Notes under the pieces: generated by a model
Told to the model about the DNA's origin: nothing
The model's input: only the letters and a program-made list of their open reading frames with translations
Databases searched by the model: none
In this document: positions 1-9,420 of the stretch, one piece after another
Position numbering within the stretch: position 1 is the first letter of the stretch
Layout of the letters: each line of letters starts with the position of its first letter
Translations under genes and position numbers: made by a program
DNA from: Halictus rubicundus
Lineage: Eukaryota; Arthropoda; Insecta; Hymenoptera; Halictidae
Length of the DNA: 64,000 nucleotides
Assembly: GCF_050948215.1 (NCBI RefSeq)
Contig: NW_027488701.1
Location: 124,001-188,000 of the forward strand
Reading direction: 5' to 3'

Positions 1-758
1 CGCTCGGTGCCAAGCAAACAACCGGGAAATTCGTTTATCATGGTCCAGGAAGGACGCGTCCCTTCGTCCTGGGATCCTCGATGAGAATTACGTCGCCGCG
101 TTCTTCACGGACGCGGTCCTCGAAACCCTGTGCCACCGGAAACCCCGCCTTTCCACTGACCTCGAGAGGATAGGACAATCGACCTCGGGAGACGGATCTT
201 TGAAACTTCGAAACGCTTCTTCTTAGGGCTTTCTTCTTGATTAAGGGACACAGCCGAGACGCAGTAGCGAACAAGTCTTTTTAATAGCTGGTACGGTTTG
301 ATTACCAGCGATTACTTCATAATTTTTGGAACTTCATCGTTCACGGATATGAATTTTTTAATAGACCCTTCTTCAGCGACAGCAATTTAAATTCTGTGGT
401 ATCATAAATTTAGGCAGAATGTCGTTGGGCCTCCAATGGCAGGAAGAGGGCCATAGAACATCGAGACCTGACGAAGACCAGGCCCAAGGGATAAGGGCCA
501 TAAAAGAGAAAGTGTCCCTGACGAAAACCAGGCCCGAGGGTAGGCTGGGATTTTCGAGGGACACACACAGGGTTTGGGGATGATTGCGGGTGCGTGAACG
601 ACAACTATAACAGGACATTTTTGGGGAGAACGGACAGACTTATCGTTCACTGCGGAGAGCGAAGAGCGTACGCGTTGTGCGAGAGTTTCCGACATCGTAG
701 TTATCTATTCAATACCCTTTTTCATATTTTTAATAAACAAACATTATAAACCGTATAC

Positions 759-781
759 TACAATTCTGCACCAGAATTGTA
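759..781. repeat. Perfect 10-bp hairpin, 3-nt loop
   Basis: TACAATTCTG (759-768) is followed by CAC and then its exact reverse complement (772-781). No flanking T-run or gene explains it, so it is reported only as a structure. Confidence 0.7.
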
Positions 782-1198
782 ATGCACCCCCAGCGATGTA
801 ATAATTTCGTAATAAAGTGATCGTTATCAAGCTTCTATGGATAGGCTGGATAGGCAAATAAAGTGTTTCACGGTGAAGAAACAGCGGCGATGGGTGAAGG
901 CACTTTCGATCAACTGGTTGCAAGCAGTCGCAATGTCTAGATGGGAGTCCACCGTTCGACGTCGATGCCAGAAGAGAATGCACGCCGTGTGCTGCAGGGT
1001 AAAGGTCATATCGGGAAGGATGGGTAGCAAGAGATAGAGCAAACACGGTTGGCTCGTTCGGCCCCACGGTGCTGTCCTTGCGGTGCGAGTCCAGTTTCGC
1101 CGGATCAAGACTTTTTCTCCCACTGTAGCTTTCCCCTTCTACGACGCCATACCCCCGTTCCCCGACGGCGAGCGTCCCCACATCTCCGCCACGGCCCG

Positions 1199-1250
1199 GT
1201 CACGTGACTCGTCTCGTCCCTGTCCTGCACGCGTCGCAACGTCACGTGAC
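1199..1250. promoter_or_regulatory. Two GTCACGTGAC palindromes in CpG-rich DNA
   Basis: The same 10-bp palindrome occurs at 1199-1208 and 1241-1250, 42 bp apart, inside the most CpG-rich stretch of the left flank. In animals this E-box form is bound by bHLH-zip factors of the USF, MITF and TFE type. Two exact copies so close together suggest a promoter or enhancer, but no adjacent gene start is convincing, so the regulatory role is inference. Confidence 0.3.
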
Positions 1251-1653
1251 CAGTCCGGCGACCACAGAGAGAGGGTAATTGTATTCCCCTCGATTTCCCC
1301 GGTCGGACGACACTGGGGTGCGACCGACGGCGAAGCCACCCTGTATCGACCCAGCAACGCCCACCCAAACACCGACCACCCCCACCATGGATGACCCTGT
1401 CTACCGCCACCAGCGCCACGCAGTCCAAAAATTTCGATAGGATGCACCCGCGTCCTGCGTCCCTCTTTTATCCCTCCCGCGTCCCCTCCTGCCCCGTTGC
1501 TCGTTGCATATTCCCTGACACTGCAATTTTTCCTTATTTAGCAGCGCTGCGCCGTAGATACCGGTAAGGAAGTCACCTGACGCAATTAACGCACCGTAAC
1601 CAGATGGCTCTACCGCGACCAACCGGTGTCATCACACGTCACCCACTTTTTTC

Positions 1654-1956
1654 GTGTCCGTAAGTACCTGTAATTGTACCGGCGAGCACGAGAAGAGCAT
1701 TCTCCTGCTTCCATTGTTCAGCGGTCGTCGGTATACCTGCAACGGCTCCGCCAATGCGAGCGTCCCTAATTCGACCATGAATTCGAGCCTGGTAACTCGG
1801 GACCTGTTGCAGTCATTGGTCATCCCCGATACTGATCCTCCGGGAGCGTCATTCGCAGCTGCACAATTCGTCCACCGGCACCAAGGTCGTCCATGCTTCT
1901 CGCCGCCGAGGATCCAAAGTGATGACCAAGAAAATTGGACTTGCTACGGTTTCTAA
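1654..1956 (+). CDS. Sequon-rich open frame, possible extracellular exon
   Basis: I do not recognise this protein. In the first part of the frame, five N-X-S/T glycosylation sequons fall within about 45 residues: NCT, NGS, NAS, NST and NSS. A pyrimidine-rich tract ending in AG lies just upstream near 1654-1662, and CTG followed by GTAACT at 1789-1797 resembles a splice donor, so an exon of about 1663-1791 is possible. Such density is typical of extracellular N-terminal regions of receptors or secreted proteins. There is no start codon, signal peptide or membrane segment, and the only receptor exons nearby are on the opposite strand. It may be chance in GC-rich DNA. Confidence 0.2.
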   Translation: MSVSTCNCTGEHEKSILLLPLFSGRRYTCNGSANASVPNSTMNSSLVTRDLLQSLVIPDTDPPGASFAAAQFVHRHQGRPCFSPPRIQSDDQENWTCYGF

Positions 1957-2306
1957 AATAAATTTTGAAATTCTAGAATTTTCAATTGTCGGAGCACAAT
2001 TTAGCAGCACCTTCCACTGCCAAGAACAAAGGACTATCTTCAAGAAATTGATTTCTAAAATTCTAGAATTTTCAATTGTCCCGATCGGAGCACAATTTAT
2101 CAGCACCTGCTGTCAAAACCAGAGGGCTATCTGCGAGAACTTGATTTCTAAAATTCTAGAATTTTTAATTGTCCCGATCGGAGCACAATTTGTCAGCACC
2201 TTCCACTGCTAAAAACGAAGGGCTATCTACAATAAATTGATTTCTAAAATTCTAGAATTTTCAATTGTCCTGATCGGAGCACAATTTATCAGCACCTGCT
2301 GTCAAA
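1948..2306. repeat. 93-bp minisatellite, about four units
   Basis: The phrase TTGATTTCTAAAATTCTAG recurs at 2048, 2141 and 2237 (spacing 93 and 96 bp), with a more diverged first unit from about 1948. Each unit contains the palindrome TTCTAGAA and a GGAGCACAATTT block, and units end with a variable 3' part. The array is not coding. Confidence 0.85.
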
Positions 2307-2422
2307 TTCGAAAAATCAAATCGTTCCGTGCGAAAGGCTGTAGTTACCGGTCGAGAGTACATCGGGAATTTCGAAGTTTCGAGTCTGCGTGCAGGCTTGT
2401 CCACACTGACAGACAGCCCACT

Positions 2423-2437
2423 CACACACACACACAG
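2423..2437. repeat. Short CA microsatellite
   Basis: A CA dinucleotide run lies in an otherwise unique GC-moderate stretch. Confidence 0.7.
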
Positions 2438-2704
2438 TCTGCACACAATCCGCGTACGATGTATGTGCACTGCACATTGTGCAGTATATGTGGACAGTCT
2501 GCGGGCTGTTTGCGGCGCGGCGGCGGTTCGGAATTCATTATCGAGTTATGTCTTTTTTGACCCGGGAAGGGCGTTCGAATCGAAAGAGCAGAAGAGTTCG
2601 AGGGTTTCGGGGAATAAATACCTTTCATTCAGTCAGTTTCTCTACATTCATGTGGGATCAGGACCCCCAGACCAAAAGTATGTAGGAGATCGGGAAGAAC
2701 GGGA

Positions 2705-2781
2705 GGGTTCCGTGGGTGAGCGCGTTAGTCGATCGGCTACCACCAGTGAGGTCGCGGGTTCGATTCCCGGCGGCGGTGCCC
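2705..2781 (+). other. tRNA-like sequence, probable tRNA-derived SINE or pseudogene
   Basis: A perfect B box GGTTCGATTCC (about 2758-2768) follows an A-box-like TGGGTGAGCGCG at tRNA spacing. GGGTTCC (2705-2711) can pair with GGTGCCC (2775-2781) as a 7-bp acceptor stem with one mismatch, and the T stem CGGG/CCCG is perfect. The cloverleaf centre is poor, so a working tRNA is unlikely. Around it, 2682-2696 and 2784-2803 form an imperfect inverted repeat. A TTCATTACATGAATT motif is duplicated just downstream (about 2804-2833). Together this suggests a mobile tRNA-derived repeat. Confidence 0.5.
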
Positions 2782-2834
2782 TCGTTTTTCCCGAGATCCT
2801 ACATTCATTACATGAATTATTCATTACATGAATT

Positions 2835-3945
2835 TAATACATCTATACACGAATGATGATAACTTAAATTAGCCGTGTGTAGCAAGTTTTTCGCGCGCAC
2901 ACACGTCGGCAGTCGCGTTTGCTTGCGCCCCGCGCGCGATTATTCGATTGCACTGTCCGACAAATTGTTAAACGCTCTTCCGCCAATCTCTGACGTCCAT
3001 TGGGCGACACAGGACGTTCCCGTTTGGAACGCAAATTCGGAAATGGAATTAAATCGAGGAACTCAGTCGGAATTACGTTCGAGGCTAGTCATTCTCGAAA
3101 GGTATCGCGCGACGACTGGAAACGGCAGAACGTTTCATGCAGGTTCGAAACATAGGGGAGAGTTTCCCCGAACGTAATTGCGTACGTACTCGCTAAATTA
3201 TTCAACTCTAGACTTGTGTAAGTGGTTATGAAAAATTCAGCAGGGGTCGATGCACCCTTCAGCCTTGTTTTTACGCACAAAGAAATACCACGTGAAAACG
3301 AACGGCGCTAAAGAGTTCTATCTAGGCTTGAAAAGTAGTGGTGTAACTTCCCGGAAGACAATGGTACGCACGCTCGATAAATTACGGTGCGCTGAACACG
3401 GTCGTAAACTTAAACTCGGGGAGTTCAACCGGTTGGTCGATAATAAAGATTTCAAACAAAGTCCAGCGTGCACGTCGATATAAAAATCGAGCGGTTAAAA
3501 ACAGGTCGATGCGTTCATTTTCGAAATTCTTAAGCAAGTTTCGAGTTCGCGTTCGAGAGGCTCCGTGGGGATCGCCCAGGGGACGTTACGGATTACAATT
3601 CATATTAGACAGTGCCGTCGAACGCGAGCGAAACGTCTCGTCGCCGCCCACGCAAATCGTTTTGGTCCGCGAAATTTATGGTCACTGGCAAAGGTGGTCG
3701 CCAAATGTTTGGAAAAAAAGGTCCTGTCGGGACCGCGCGTGCCGCACGGTCGGACAGGCCCAGCGGTACTCGGCTGGCAACGTTTATGATGGGGTAGTTT
3801 AATTTTCTACACCCGTAAAGTCATTCGGAAATAAAATAATTTCTGCCATCCTGCAAAAGTCAGGGTAGGTTTCATTACCTTAGACCCTAACATCTGCAGG
3901 CGGTCAACTCTAACATCTTGCGATGCGAATCGCGTACCGCTACAT
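2835..3945. other. Unique sequence without recognised feature
   Basis: Moderately GC-rich DNA with no recognisable protein motif, TE terminus or RNA structure on either strand. It lies immediately 3' of the receptor gene on the minus strand, so the part nearest 3949 would include its 3' UTR. I cannot point to a definite polyadenylation site. Confidence 0.5.
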
Positions 3946-3948
3946 CGC

Positions 3949-4589
3949 CTAAACGTTGGCTCTGTCGAGATGGCTGGTAGCGGCAACGGTGATGGTCGTC
4001 GACGAGTTTGTGGTTCTGATCGTGGGCCTCGGCTGGGGAGAACGTTCCATCGGTAGACGCCGTCCGTTCCGGCGGTTGTGTCCCCAGGGCCACTGCAACG
4101 CTCGGAGCAAGGTGTTCCGGAAGTCCTCCGAGAACAGACAGTAGATGTAGAACGTCATCGAGTAATTGATCACCTCCATCATGTTCGCAAACGCCCGGAA
4201 CGCCTGGAAAAGCGAGGGCAGAACGGTTCGAGTGAAACTTTGGTCGGAACACCGGTTCCTCGTCAAAGCGAACGCAAAGTCTATTAAACGCGGTGACCGA
4301 CCTGGTAAGGATAGTGGCTGAGAATGCTCTCCCGCAACGTCACGTTCAGAATGACCATCGGGCTGACGCAGAGGAGGAACAGGATGCTGGTGCTGCCCAA
4401 CAGAAGCATCAACCTTCGTTCCTCCGCGAATATTCTCGCGTCTCTGTCGTTGCTGGCGGTTCTCGAGAGCGTCGTCCTCCTGCGACGTTGGCAGGATCGT
4501 TTGTAGGCTATCATTATGCGAAGGTTGAAGTTCGCCAGCAGGATCGTCGGGACCACTTTGAAGATCACCTCCAGCGCCACCTTGTATAT
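3949..4589 (-). CDS. C-terminal two exons of a neuropeptide-type GPCR
   Basis: The exon at 4302-4589 (96 codons) is preceded by a good acceptor (ccggtctcttcag). It encodes TM5 (VALEVIFKVVPTILLANFNL), a basic third loop rich in Arg, and TM6 (LLLGSTSILFLLCVSPMVIL). It ends CAG|gtcggt, a weak but usable donor. A 98-nt intron ends ttttccag at 4204. The last exon, 4203-3949, continues in frame with TM7 (MMEVINYSMTFYIYCLFS), an NPxxY-like segment in which the Pro is absent, then SEDFRN of helix 8 and a Ser/Thr/Arg-rich tail to TAG. The TM5-TM7 layout resembles rhodopsin-family peptide receptors, perhaps FMRFamide-receptor-like; that subfamily is a guess. TM1-TM4 should lie at higher coordinates on this strand but are not seen in the window. 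The gypsy insertion at 4850-9312 lies in the upstream intron or flank. Confidence 0.75.
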
Positions 4590-4849
4590 CTGAAGAGACC
4601 GGTTTTAGGTATTAGATATGCCTTCTAGATAATCTTCTAGCGGTAGTTTCGAGGGATTTAACAAGAACGTTTCGCAATTCTCTTTTCTATACAACAGTTC
4701 GAATGGGATTACGCCCACGTGGGAATTTGTGAGGTTAAGTGTGCCGCGGAGTGAAGTGAACCGAACCGCGCGTGCGCCACCTAGTGCGAGCCCGCCGAAA
4801 CAGTGCCGGTACACGCGCGCCGTCCAGTGTCGCCCGGCCGAAACACTAC
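4590..4849. other. Upstream intron or flank of the receptor, GC-rich near the TE
   Basis: CpG-rich sequence containing CCGGTACACGCGCGCCG (about 4806-4822). The same string recurs immediately after the LTR element at 9315-9331, so before the insertion the two copies stood about 50 bp apart as a local tandem repeat. No coding exon is recognised. Confidence 0.5.
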
Positions 4850-5036
4850 TGTAGGAGTGTAATATATTTCTCCAAATAAAAGACGTGTTGTCTCTTTCAG
4901 TATTTACTTTAATCTGAAGCAATTTGTTATGTGAATAATTTTTGTTGGTAGGGAAACCAAAAACAAAATAAATGTTAACAACTATATATAAACAAATTAA
5001 TCGATACAGAAATCTACATTATCTACAACCGCCACA
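4850..5036 (-). repeat. 3' LTR of the CsRn1-like element
   Basis: 187 bp, identical to 9126-9312 except at one position. Preceded in coding sense by a purine tract. Confidence 0.95.
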
Positions 5037-5051
5037 TTACTCCCCTCCGAG
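5037..5051 (-). promoter_or_regulatory. Polypurine tract of the CsRn1-like element
   Basis: In coding sense CTCGGAGGGGAGTAA abuts the TG of the 3' LTR; this is the expected plus-strand primer position. Confidence 0.75.
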
Positions 5052-5066
5052 TTTTGACAATATTTT

Positions 5067-8000
5067 CTAAATATTGAACTCTACAAATCTTGTTTTCTTT
5101 TTTTCTTTTGGTCCAGGATAAGTTTTAAGTTGTCCTTTATTGGAAAATGGAGAAGTATCCGCAATTTCTTCTAAATTTTCATCTTGTTCTGAATTTTCAA
5201 AGTAGGCAGGTTTCAATCTTTCAGTACTGACATTGATCGACTGTCCATTAATTTTAATTGTGAAAACCTTCTCTGATGGTCTTGCAATTACCTCGAATGG
5301 ACCCTCGTACGGTGGTGTTAAAGGTGGTTTGACTGCATCTATTCTCAAAAACACATGTGTACAACAATTTAAATTCTTATGTATAAATACCTTTTTTTTA
5401 ATATTATGTATCGTCTGATGTGGCTTGAGTAATTTCATGCGTTCTCTCAATTCTTGTAAAAAAATTCTTTGATCAACCGGAATCTCTTCTTCCAAAAAGA
5501 ATTCGCCGGGTAATCTTAAAGTTTGTCCATATAACATCTCTGCAGCTGATGAGCCTAAATTTTCTTTATATACTGTTCTTAATCCTAAAAGAACAATCGG
5601 TATAATCTTCGTCCAATCTTCTTTTTCATGACAATAAATCGCTGTTTTCAGTGACCGATGCCATCTTTCTACAATCCCATTTGAAGCAGGATGGTAAGAA
5701 GTTGTTCTTATCTTCTTGAATCCAACCATCTTTGATAGTGCATTGAAAATTTGTGATTCAAATTGACTTCCTCTATCTGTGGTTACAGATAACGGTGTAC
5801 CAAATCTTGAAATCCATGTATTGAAAAATGTATTCGTTATTGTATCTGCTGAAATTTCCTTAATTGGTATTGCTTCAGGCCAACGTGAAAATCTATCAAT
5901 CATAGTTAAACAATAACGATATCCGTTAACAGTCGGAAGTGGCCCAATAAGATCTATATGTACATGATTAAATCTTTCTTTAGGTACTGGTATATGTTCT
6001 GGCAAATTTTTCTGATGACGATGGATTTTACTCTTTTGACAAGGTAAACAAGTTCTCACCCATTCTGCAGCATCTTTTGCCATATTCGGCCAGACAAATC
6101 TTTGAGACAATGTCTTTTTCATAGCTCTACTATCAGGATGTGATAAATTATGTACAATTTTTAAAATTCGTATTCTTAGAATTTTCGGAACATAAGGTCG
6201 AATATTATCTTCTAAAATGTTGCAATATAATACAAGATTTGTATTACCAACTCTCAATTTTTGTAATTGTAATGCCGAATTTCCTTCTGAAATTATCTTT
6301 TTTAATTCTTCATCTGCCTGTTGTGCTTCCGCTAATTCTTCTGTGGTTACAACAATAGGCATTTCAATTGCTTCAACTCTTGAGAAGGCATCTGCAATTA
6401 CATTTTCGTCCCCTTTAACATAACTTAATTCAGTAGTGAACTGACCTATAAAATCTAAATGTCGAAGTTGTCGAGGAGAAGCTTTAACTGATTTCTGTTT
6501 AAATGCAAAAACCAATGGTTTATGATCCGTTTTCACAACTAAATCTCGTCCTTCTACCATAAATCGGAAAAATTTAATTGCAGAATATATCGCCAAAAGC
6601 TCTCGATCATAAGTACTGTATTTTTGTTGAGTTTCCGTAAATTTTTTTGAATAGAATGCTAATGGTTGCCAGCTTTTACCAACGTATTGTTCTAAAACAG
6701 CTCCCATTGCTGTATCCGATGCATCTGTAGTTAGCGCTAAACGTGCGTTTGCTACTGGATGTACCAATAATATAGCATTGATTAATTGTTCTTTCGTTTT
6801 ATTAAAAGCAACTTTTTGTTCTTCTGTCCATTCAATTAACCTTTTATCCTTCTTTTTTGCACCAATAAGTAACGAATGTAAAGGAGCTTGAATTTTTGCT
6901 GCCATAGGAATAAAACGACGATAAAAGTTTACTATTCCTAAAAATCTTCGTAATTCTGTCCTATCTTTTGGAATTGGAAAATCTTTTAATGCTTGAACTT
7001 TTTCCTCGGTAGGTCTCATACCTTCTGTATTAATTAAATATCCTAAATATTTAACTTCTTTAACACCAAAGCTCGATTTATTCACATTTATTGACAATTT
7101 GAATTTTCGTAATCGTTCAAAAACTATCTTTAAATGTTGTTTATGTTCTTCTTCGTTTTTTGACGCAATAATTATATCATCAATATAACCATGACAAAAA
7201 TTCAAACCTCTTAATACATTGTCTAAATATCTTTGAAATGTTTGTGCTGCATTTCTTAATCCAAATGGCATTGCTAAAAATTCAAATAATCCAAATGGTG
7301 TGATAACTGCTGTTTTGGGAATGTCTTCGGGTGCCATGGGTATCTGATTATAGGCTTTAATAAGATCTAAGGTTGAAAAAATTGTTGCACCTGCTAATTT
7401 AAAAGAAAAATCTTGTATATGAGGTACAGGATAGCGATCCGGAATTGTTATTGAATTTAATCTTCGATAATCTCCACACGGTCGCCATTCCCCATTTTTC
7501 TTCGGAACCATGTGTAAAGGACTTGCCCATTGACTGGATGATGGCCTACACACTCCTTTCCGAATCATTTCTTCGAATTCTGCTTTGGCAATTTTAAATT
7601 TTTCAGGTGTCAAACGTCTAGCTTTTTCCGCTATCGGTTGACCTTTTGTTACAATATAATGATAAACATTTTTTTTAACAATCTCTTTCCTAACCGGTTT
7701 AGTAATATCAATATATTCTTGTAATAATTTATTATATTTAAAGGAATTATTTATTGTTGAAATTGAAATTGTATGTACTCGCTTCAAGATTCCAAATGAT
7801 TGTAATTTCGTCTCTTTATCTAAAACCCTTTTGCCATTTAAATCTACTAATAGATCGTAATGACCTATAAAATCTGATCCTATAATCGGCATTACGGCAT
7901 CAGCTACAATGAATTCCCAAGTAAAATTTCTGCGTAATCCCAAATTTACGGTAATTAATTTTTGACCATATGTTTTAATCTCAGAACCATTTGCAGCAAA

Positions 8001-8090
8001 AAGTATAAGATTTGTTTCTGTCAACTTTCCTTTTAACATTTTCCTTGGTAACAACGAAATATCAGAACCAGTATCAATTAAATATCTCAT
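5067..8090 (-). CDS. Pol polyprotein of the CsRn1-like gypsy element
   Basis: One uninterrupted 1007-codon frame from the first Met shown. Aspartic protease DTGSD is at residues 6-10. Reverse transcriptase runs about 180-360, with PFGLRNAAQTF and catalytic YIDD near residue 303. RNase H has TTDASDTAMGA near 457. The integrase zinc finger runs from HNLSHPDSRAM to CLPCQKS (about 655-695), and the DDE core has HIDLIGP, TTDRGSQF and NGIVERWH. A GPF-type module (PPYEGPFEV) lies near residue 925. The true pol frame starts upstream of this Met, overlapping the gag stop at 8171 in the -1 frame with no Met in between. Pol is therefore probably made by -1 frameshifting. All catalytic residues needed for reverse transcription and integration are visible. 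Confidence 0.92.
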   Translation of the reverse strand: MRYLIDTGSDISLLPRKMLKGKLTETNLILFAANGSEIKTYGQKLITVNLGLRRNFTWEFIVADAVMPIIGSDFIGHYDLLVDLNGKRVLDKETKLQSFGILKRVHTISISTINNSFKYNKLLQEYIDITKPVRKEIVKKNVYHYIVTKGQPIAEKARRLTPEKFKIAKAEFEEMIRKGVCRPSSSQWASPLHMVPKKNGEWRPCGDYRRLNSITIPDRYPVPHIQDFSFKLAGATIFSTLDLIKAYNQIPMAPEDIPKTAVITPFGLFEFLAMPFGLRNAAQTFQRYLDNVLRGLNFCHGYIDDIIIASKNEEEHKQHLKIVFERLRKFKLSINVNKSSFGVKEVKYLGYLINTEGMRPTEEKVQALKDFPIPKDRTELRRFLGIVNFYRRFIPMAAKIQAPLHSLLIGAKKKDKRLIEWTEEQKVAFNKTKEQLINAILLVHPVANARLALTTDASDTAMGAVLEQYVGKSWQPLAFYSKKFTETQQKYSTYDRELLAIYSAIKFFRFMVEGRDLVVKTDHKPLVFAFKQKSVKASPRQLRHLDFIGQFTTELSYVKGDENVIADAFSRVEAIEMPIVVTTEELAEAQQADEELKKIISEGNSALQLQKLRVGNTNLVLYCNILEDNIRPYVPKILRIRILKIVHNLSHPDSRAMKKTLSQRFVWPNMAKDAAEWVRTCLPCQKSKIHRHQKNLPEHIPVPKERFNHVHIDLIGPLPTVNGYRYCLTMIDRFSRWPEAIPIKEISADTITNTFFNTWISRFGTPLSVTTDRGSQFESQIFNALSKMVGFKKIRTTSYHPASNGIVERWHRSLKTAIYCHEKEDWTKIIPIVLLGLRTVYKENLGSSAAEMLYGQTLRLPGEFFLEEEIPVDQRIFLQELRERMKLLKPHQTIHNIKKKVFIHKNLNCCTHVFLRIDAVKPPLTPPYEGPFEVIARPSEKVFTIKINGQSINVSTERLKPAYFENSEQDENLEEIADTSPFSNKGQLKTYPGPKEKKKTRFVEFNI

Positions 8091-8170
8091 ACCTGACGTC
8101 TTGTCGGCAATCGTCAGACGATAATTAACATTTGAGCTATCATGGATCGTCTGTACTCCAGACAGCTTTC

Positions 8171-9086
8171 TTAGTTTTCCTCTAACCTTTCATTTGATCG
8201 ATCTCTTTTATCCTTTCCACTCCAAGAACAGGGTTTTTTACATTTAAAGGAATTTTCTTTAAATTTTTGATGATAATAACATAAGGGTTCTTCATTTCGA
8301 AATCTTGGCTTTGAAATGCTTCTATCTCTCCTAAAAAATCTAGATCTTGATCTATTTCTGTAATTATTTCTTCGAAAATTAATATTTAAAACTTCTATTT
8401 GTTTTTGTAACTCCAGAATCTGTGAATTTAATGTCTGATTTTTTTCTTCCTGTGAAGAATTAGAAGTATAATTTTCTTTTGAAGTAATGTTACAAATGTT
8501 ATTTGGTTTTATTACTTCTACAATTTTATCAGCTTGATAAGCCAATTTGGAAAGCTCTTGTACTTCACTAATGGCTAAAATTCCTCGAACATTTTCTGGT
8601 AGTTGTTCCAGAAATAATGTTTTTAGAACACTCTCGCTACACAAACCACCTGCCAAATTTCTTAATTTTTGTAATCTCATTTCCCCTAATTAATCTTCTT
8701 AATTTTGACTCGCTTGATTCGTCGAACGAGGAAATAATTCTTGTTTTAAAAGTTTCATATTTTTCTTTAATTGGAGGATTATTTAAAATATCGGAAACAA
8801 AAGGAAGAACTGTCGTATCTAAATTAACTATGGTATACCGGTATTTGGTATCGTCAGAGGAGATTCTGCTAATTGCGAAGGCTGCCTCAATCTGGGTAAA
8901 CCACAATATCGGATTCTCTTTCCAAAAGGGTGGAAGTTTAACCATTGATGTTGCATTGACTTGACTTAAATTGTTGGTTTTACTCGTCGAAGGTAATTCT
9001 TCTTCTAACAAATCCTTATCCGTCTCCGTAATAAGATCTTGATTTGATTTCCCTTCAATTCTTGTTGGAGAATGATGAAGCGGCAT
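8171..9086 (-). pseudogene. Gag of the CsRn1-like element, one frame break
   Basis: The N-terminal part (9086-8637, start MPLHHSPTRIEGK) carries the CsRn1-type motif PPFWKENPILWFTQIEAAF. The C-terminal part (8680-8171) continues the capsid homology (LAGGLCSESVLKTLFLEQLP) and ends with a Cys/His cluster (CYYHQKFKENSFKCKKPC), unlike the usual CCHC knuckle. The two frames overlap between 8637 and 8680 and homology switches frame there, so a small indel near 8680-8690 breaks gag. The C-terminal frame ends GAG GAA AAC TAA, and pol lies in the -1 frame across that end, with GGAAAAC as a possible but non-canonical slip site. Gag forms the intracellular virus-like particle. The break, against an open pol, suggests a recent lesion. 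Confidence 0.8.
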
Positions 9087-9105
9087 CCTTCTTTCTTAAA
9101 AAGGA

Positions 9106-9123
9106 TCACGTCGGGGTCACCAA
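9106..9123 (-). promoter_or_regulatory. Primer-binding site of the CsRn1-like element
   Basis: TGGTGACCCCGACGTGAT lies 2 nt inside the 5' LTR in coding sense. TGG is the complement of a tRNA CCA end. From memory, this sequence is the tRNA-Trp type described for CsRn1/Kabuki elements; tRNA identity is not verifiable here. Confidence 0.75.
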
Positions 9124-9125
9124 AT

Positions 9126-9312
9126 TGTAGGAGTGTAATATATTTCTCCAAATAAAAGACGTGTTATCTCTTTCAGTATTTACTTTAATCTGAAGCAATT
9201 TGTTATGTGAATAATTTTTGTTGGTAGGGAAACCAAAAACAAAATAAATGTTAACAACTATATATAAACAAATTAATCGATACAGAAATCTACATTATCT
9301 ACAACCGCCACA
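9126..9312 (-). repeat. 5' LTR of the CsRn1-like element
   Basis: 187 bp, one difference from 4850-5036; followed by the target duplication CTAC at 9313-9316. Confidence 0.95.
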
Positions 9313-9420
9313 CTACCGGTACACGCGCGCCGCCTGCCGCCGCCGCGACGAAGCAGGACCGCCGATCGAACGTCGGGCGGGCGCGAACGTTTGAATCGCA
9401 GCCGGGGGAAACCCACGTGG

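Larger units (their letters stand above)
1..1650. other. Low-copy CpG-rich sequence, no confident gene
   Basis: I find no domain-bearing reading frame on either strand here. A roughly 50-bp tandem duplication is visible: 467-490 and 517-540 match at about 22 of 24 bases. A perfect small hairpin lies at 759-781. The part from about 1080 to 1400 is strongly CpG-rich with two E-box palindromes. The open frames present are long only because the DNA is GC-rich; they show no recognisable motifs. A remnant of an unrecognised retroelement or a 5' flank of a host gene are both possible. Confidence 0.5.
4850..9312 (-). mobile_element. Ty3/gypsy LTR retrotransposon, CsRn1/Kabuki-like, complete and young
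   Basis: The element is 4463 bp, read on the minus strand. LTRs of 187 bp at 4850-5036 and 9126-9312 differ at one base (G/A in the gtt-tc motif). Both begin TG and end CA in coding sense, and a 4-bp target duplication CTAC flanks the element (4846-4849, 9313-9316). Inside the 5' LTR is a primer-binding site and before the 3' LTR a purine tract. The order is gag, then pol (protease, RT, RNase H, integrase), with no envelope gene. Gag with a CCHC-unlike Cys/His cluster and the RT sequence fit the CsRn1/Kabuki clade. Pol is open, but gag carries one frame break, so this copy is probably not autonomous. Confidence 0.92.

Noticed and set aside
1083..1447. Several GC-rich frames of about 100 codons on both strands
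   Set aside because: Mutually overlapping, Arg/Pro/Gly-rich, without motifs; typical of stop-poor CpG-rich DNA.
1948..2306. CRISPR-like regular spacing in the 93-bp array
   Set aside because: The whole unit repeats, with no unique spacers, and the genome is eukaryotic; it is a minisatellite.
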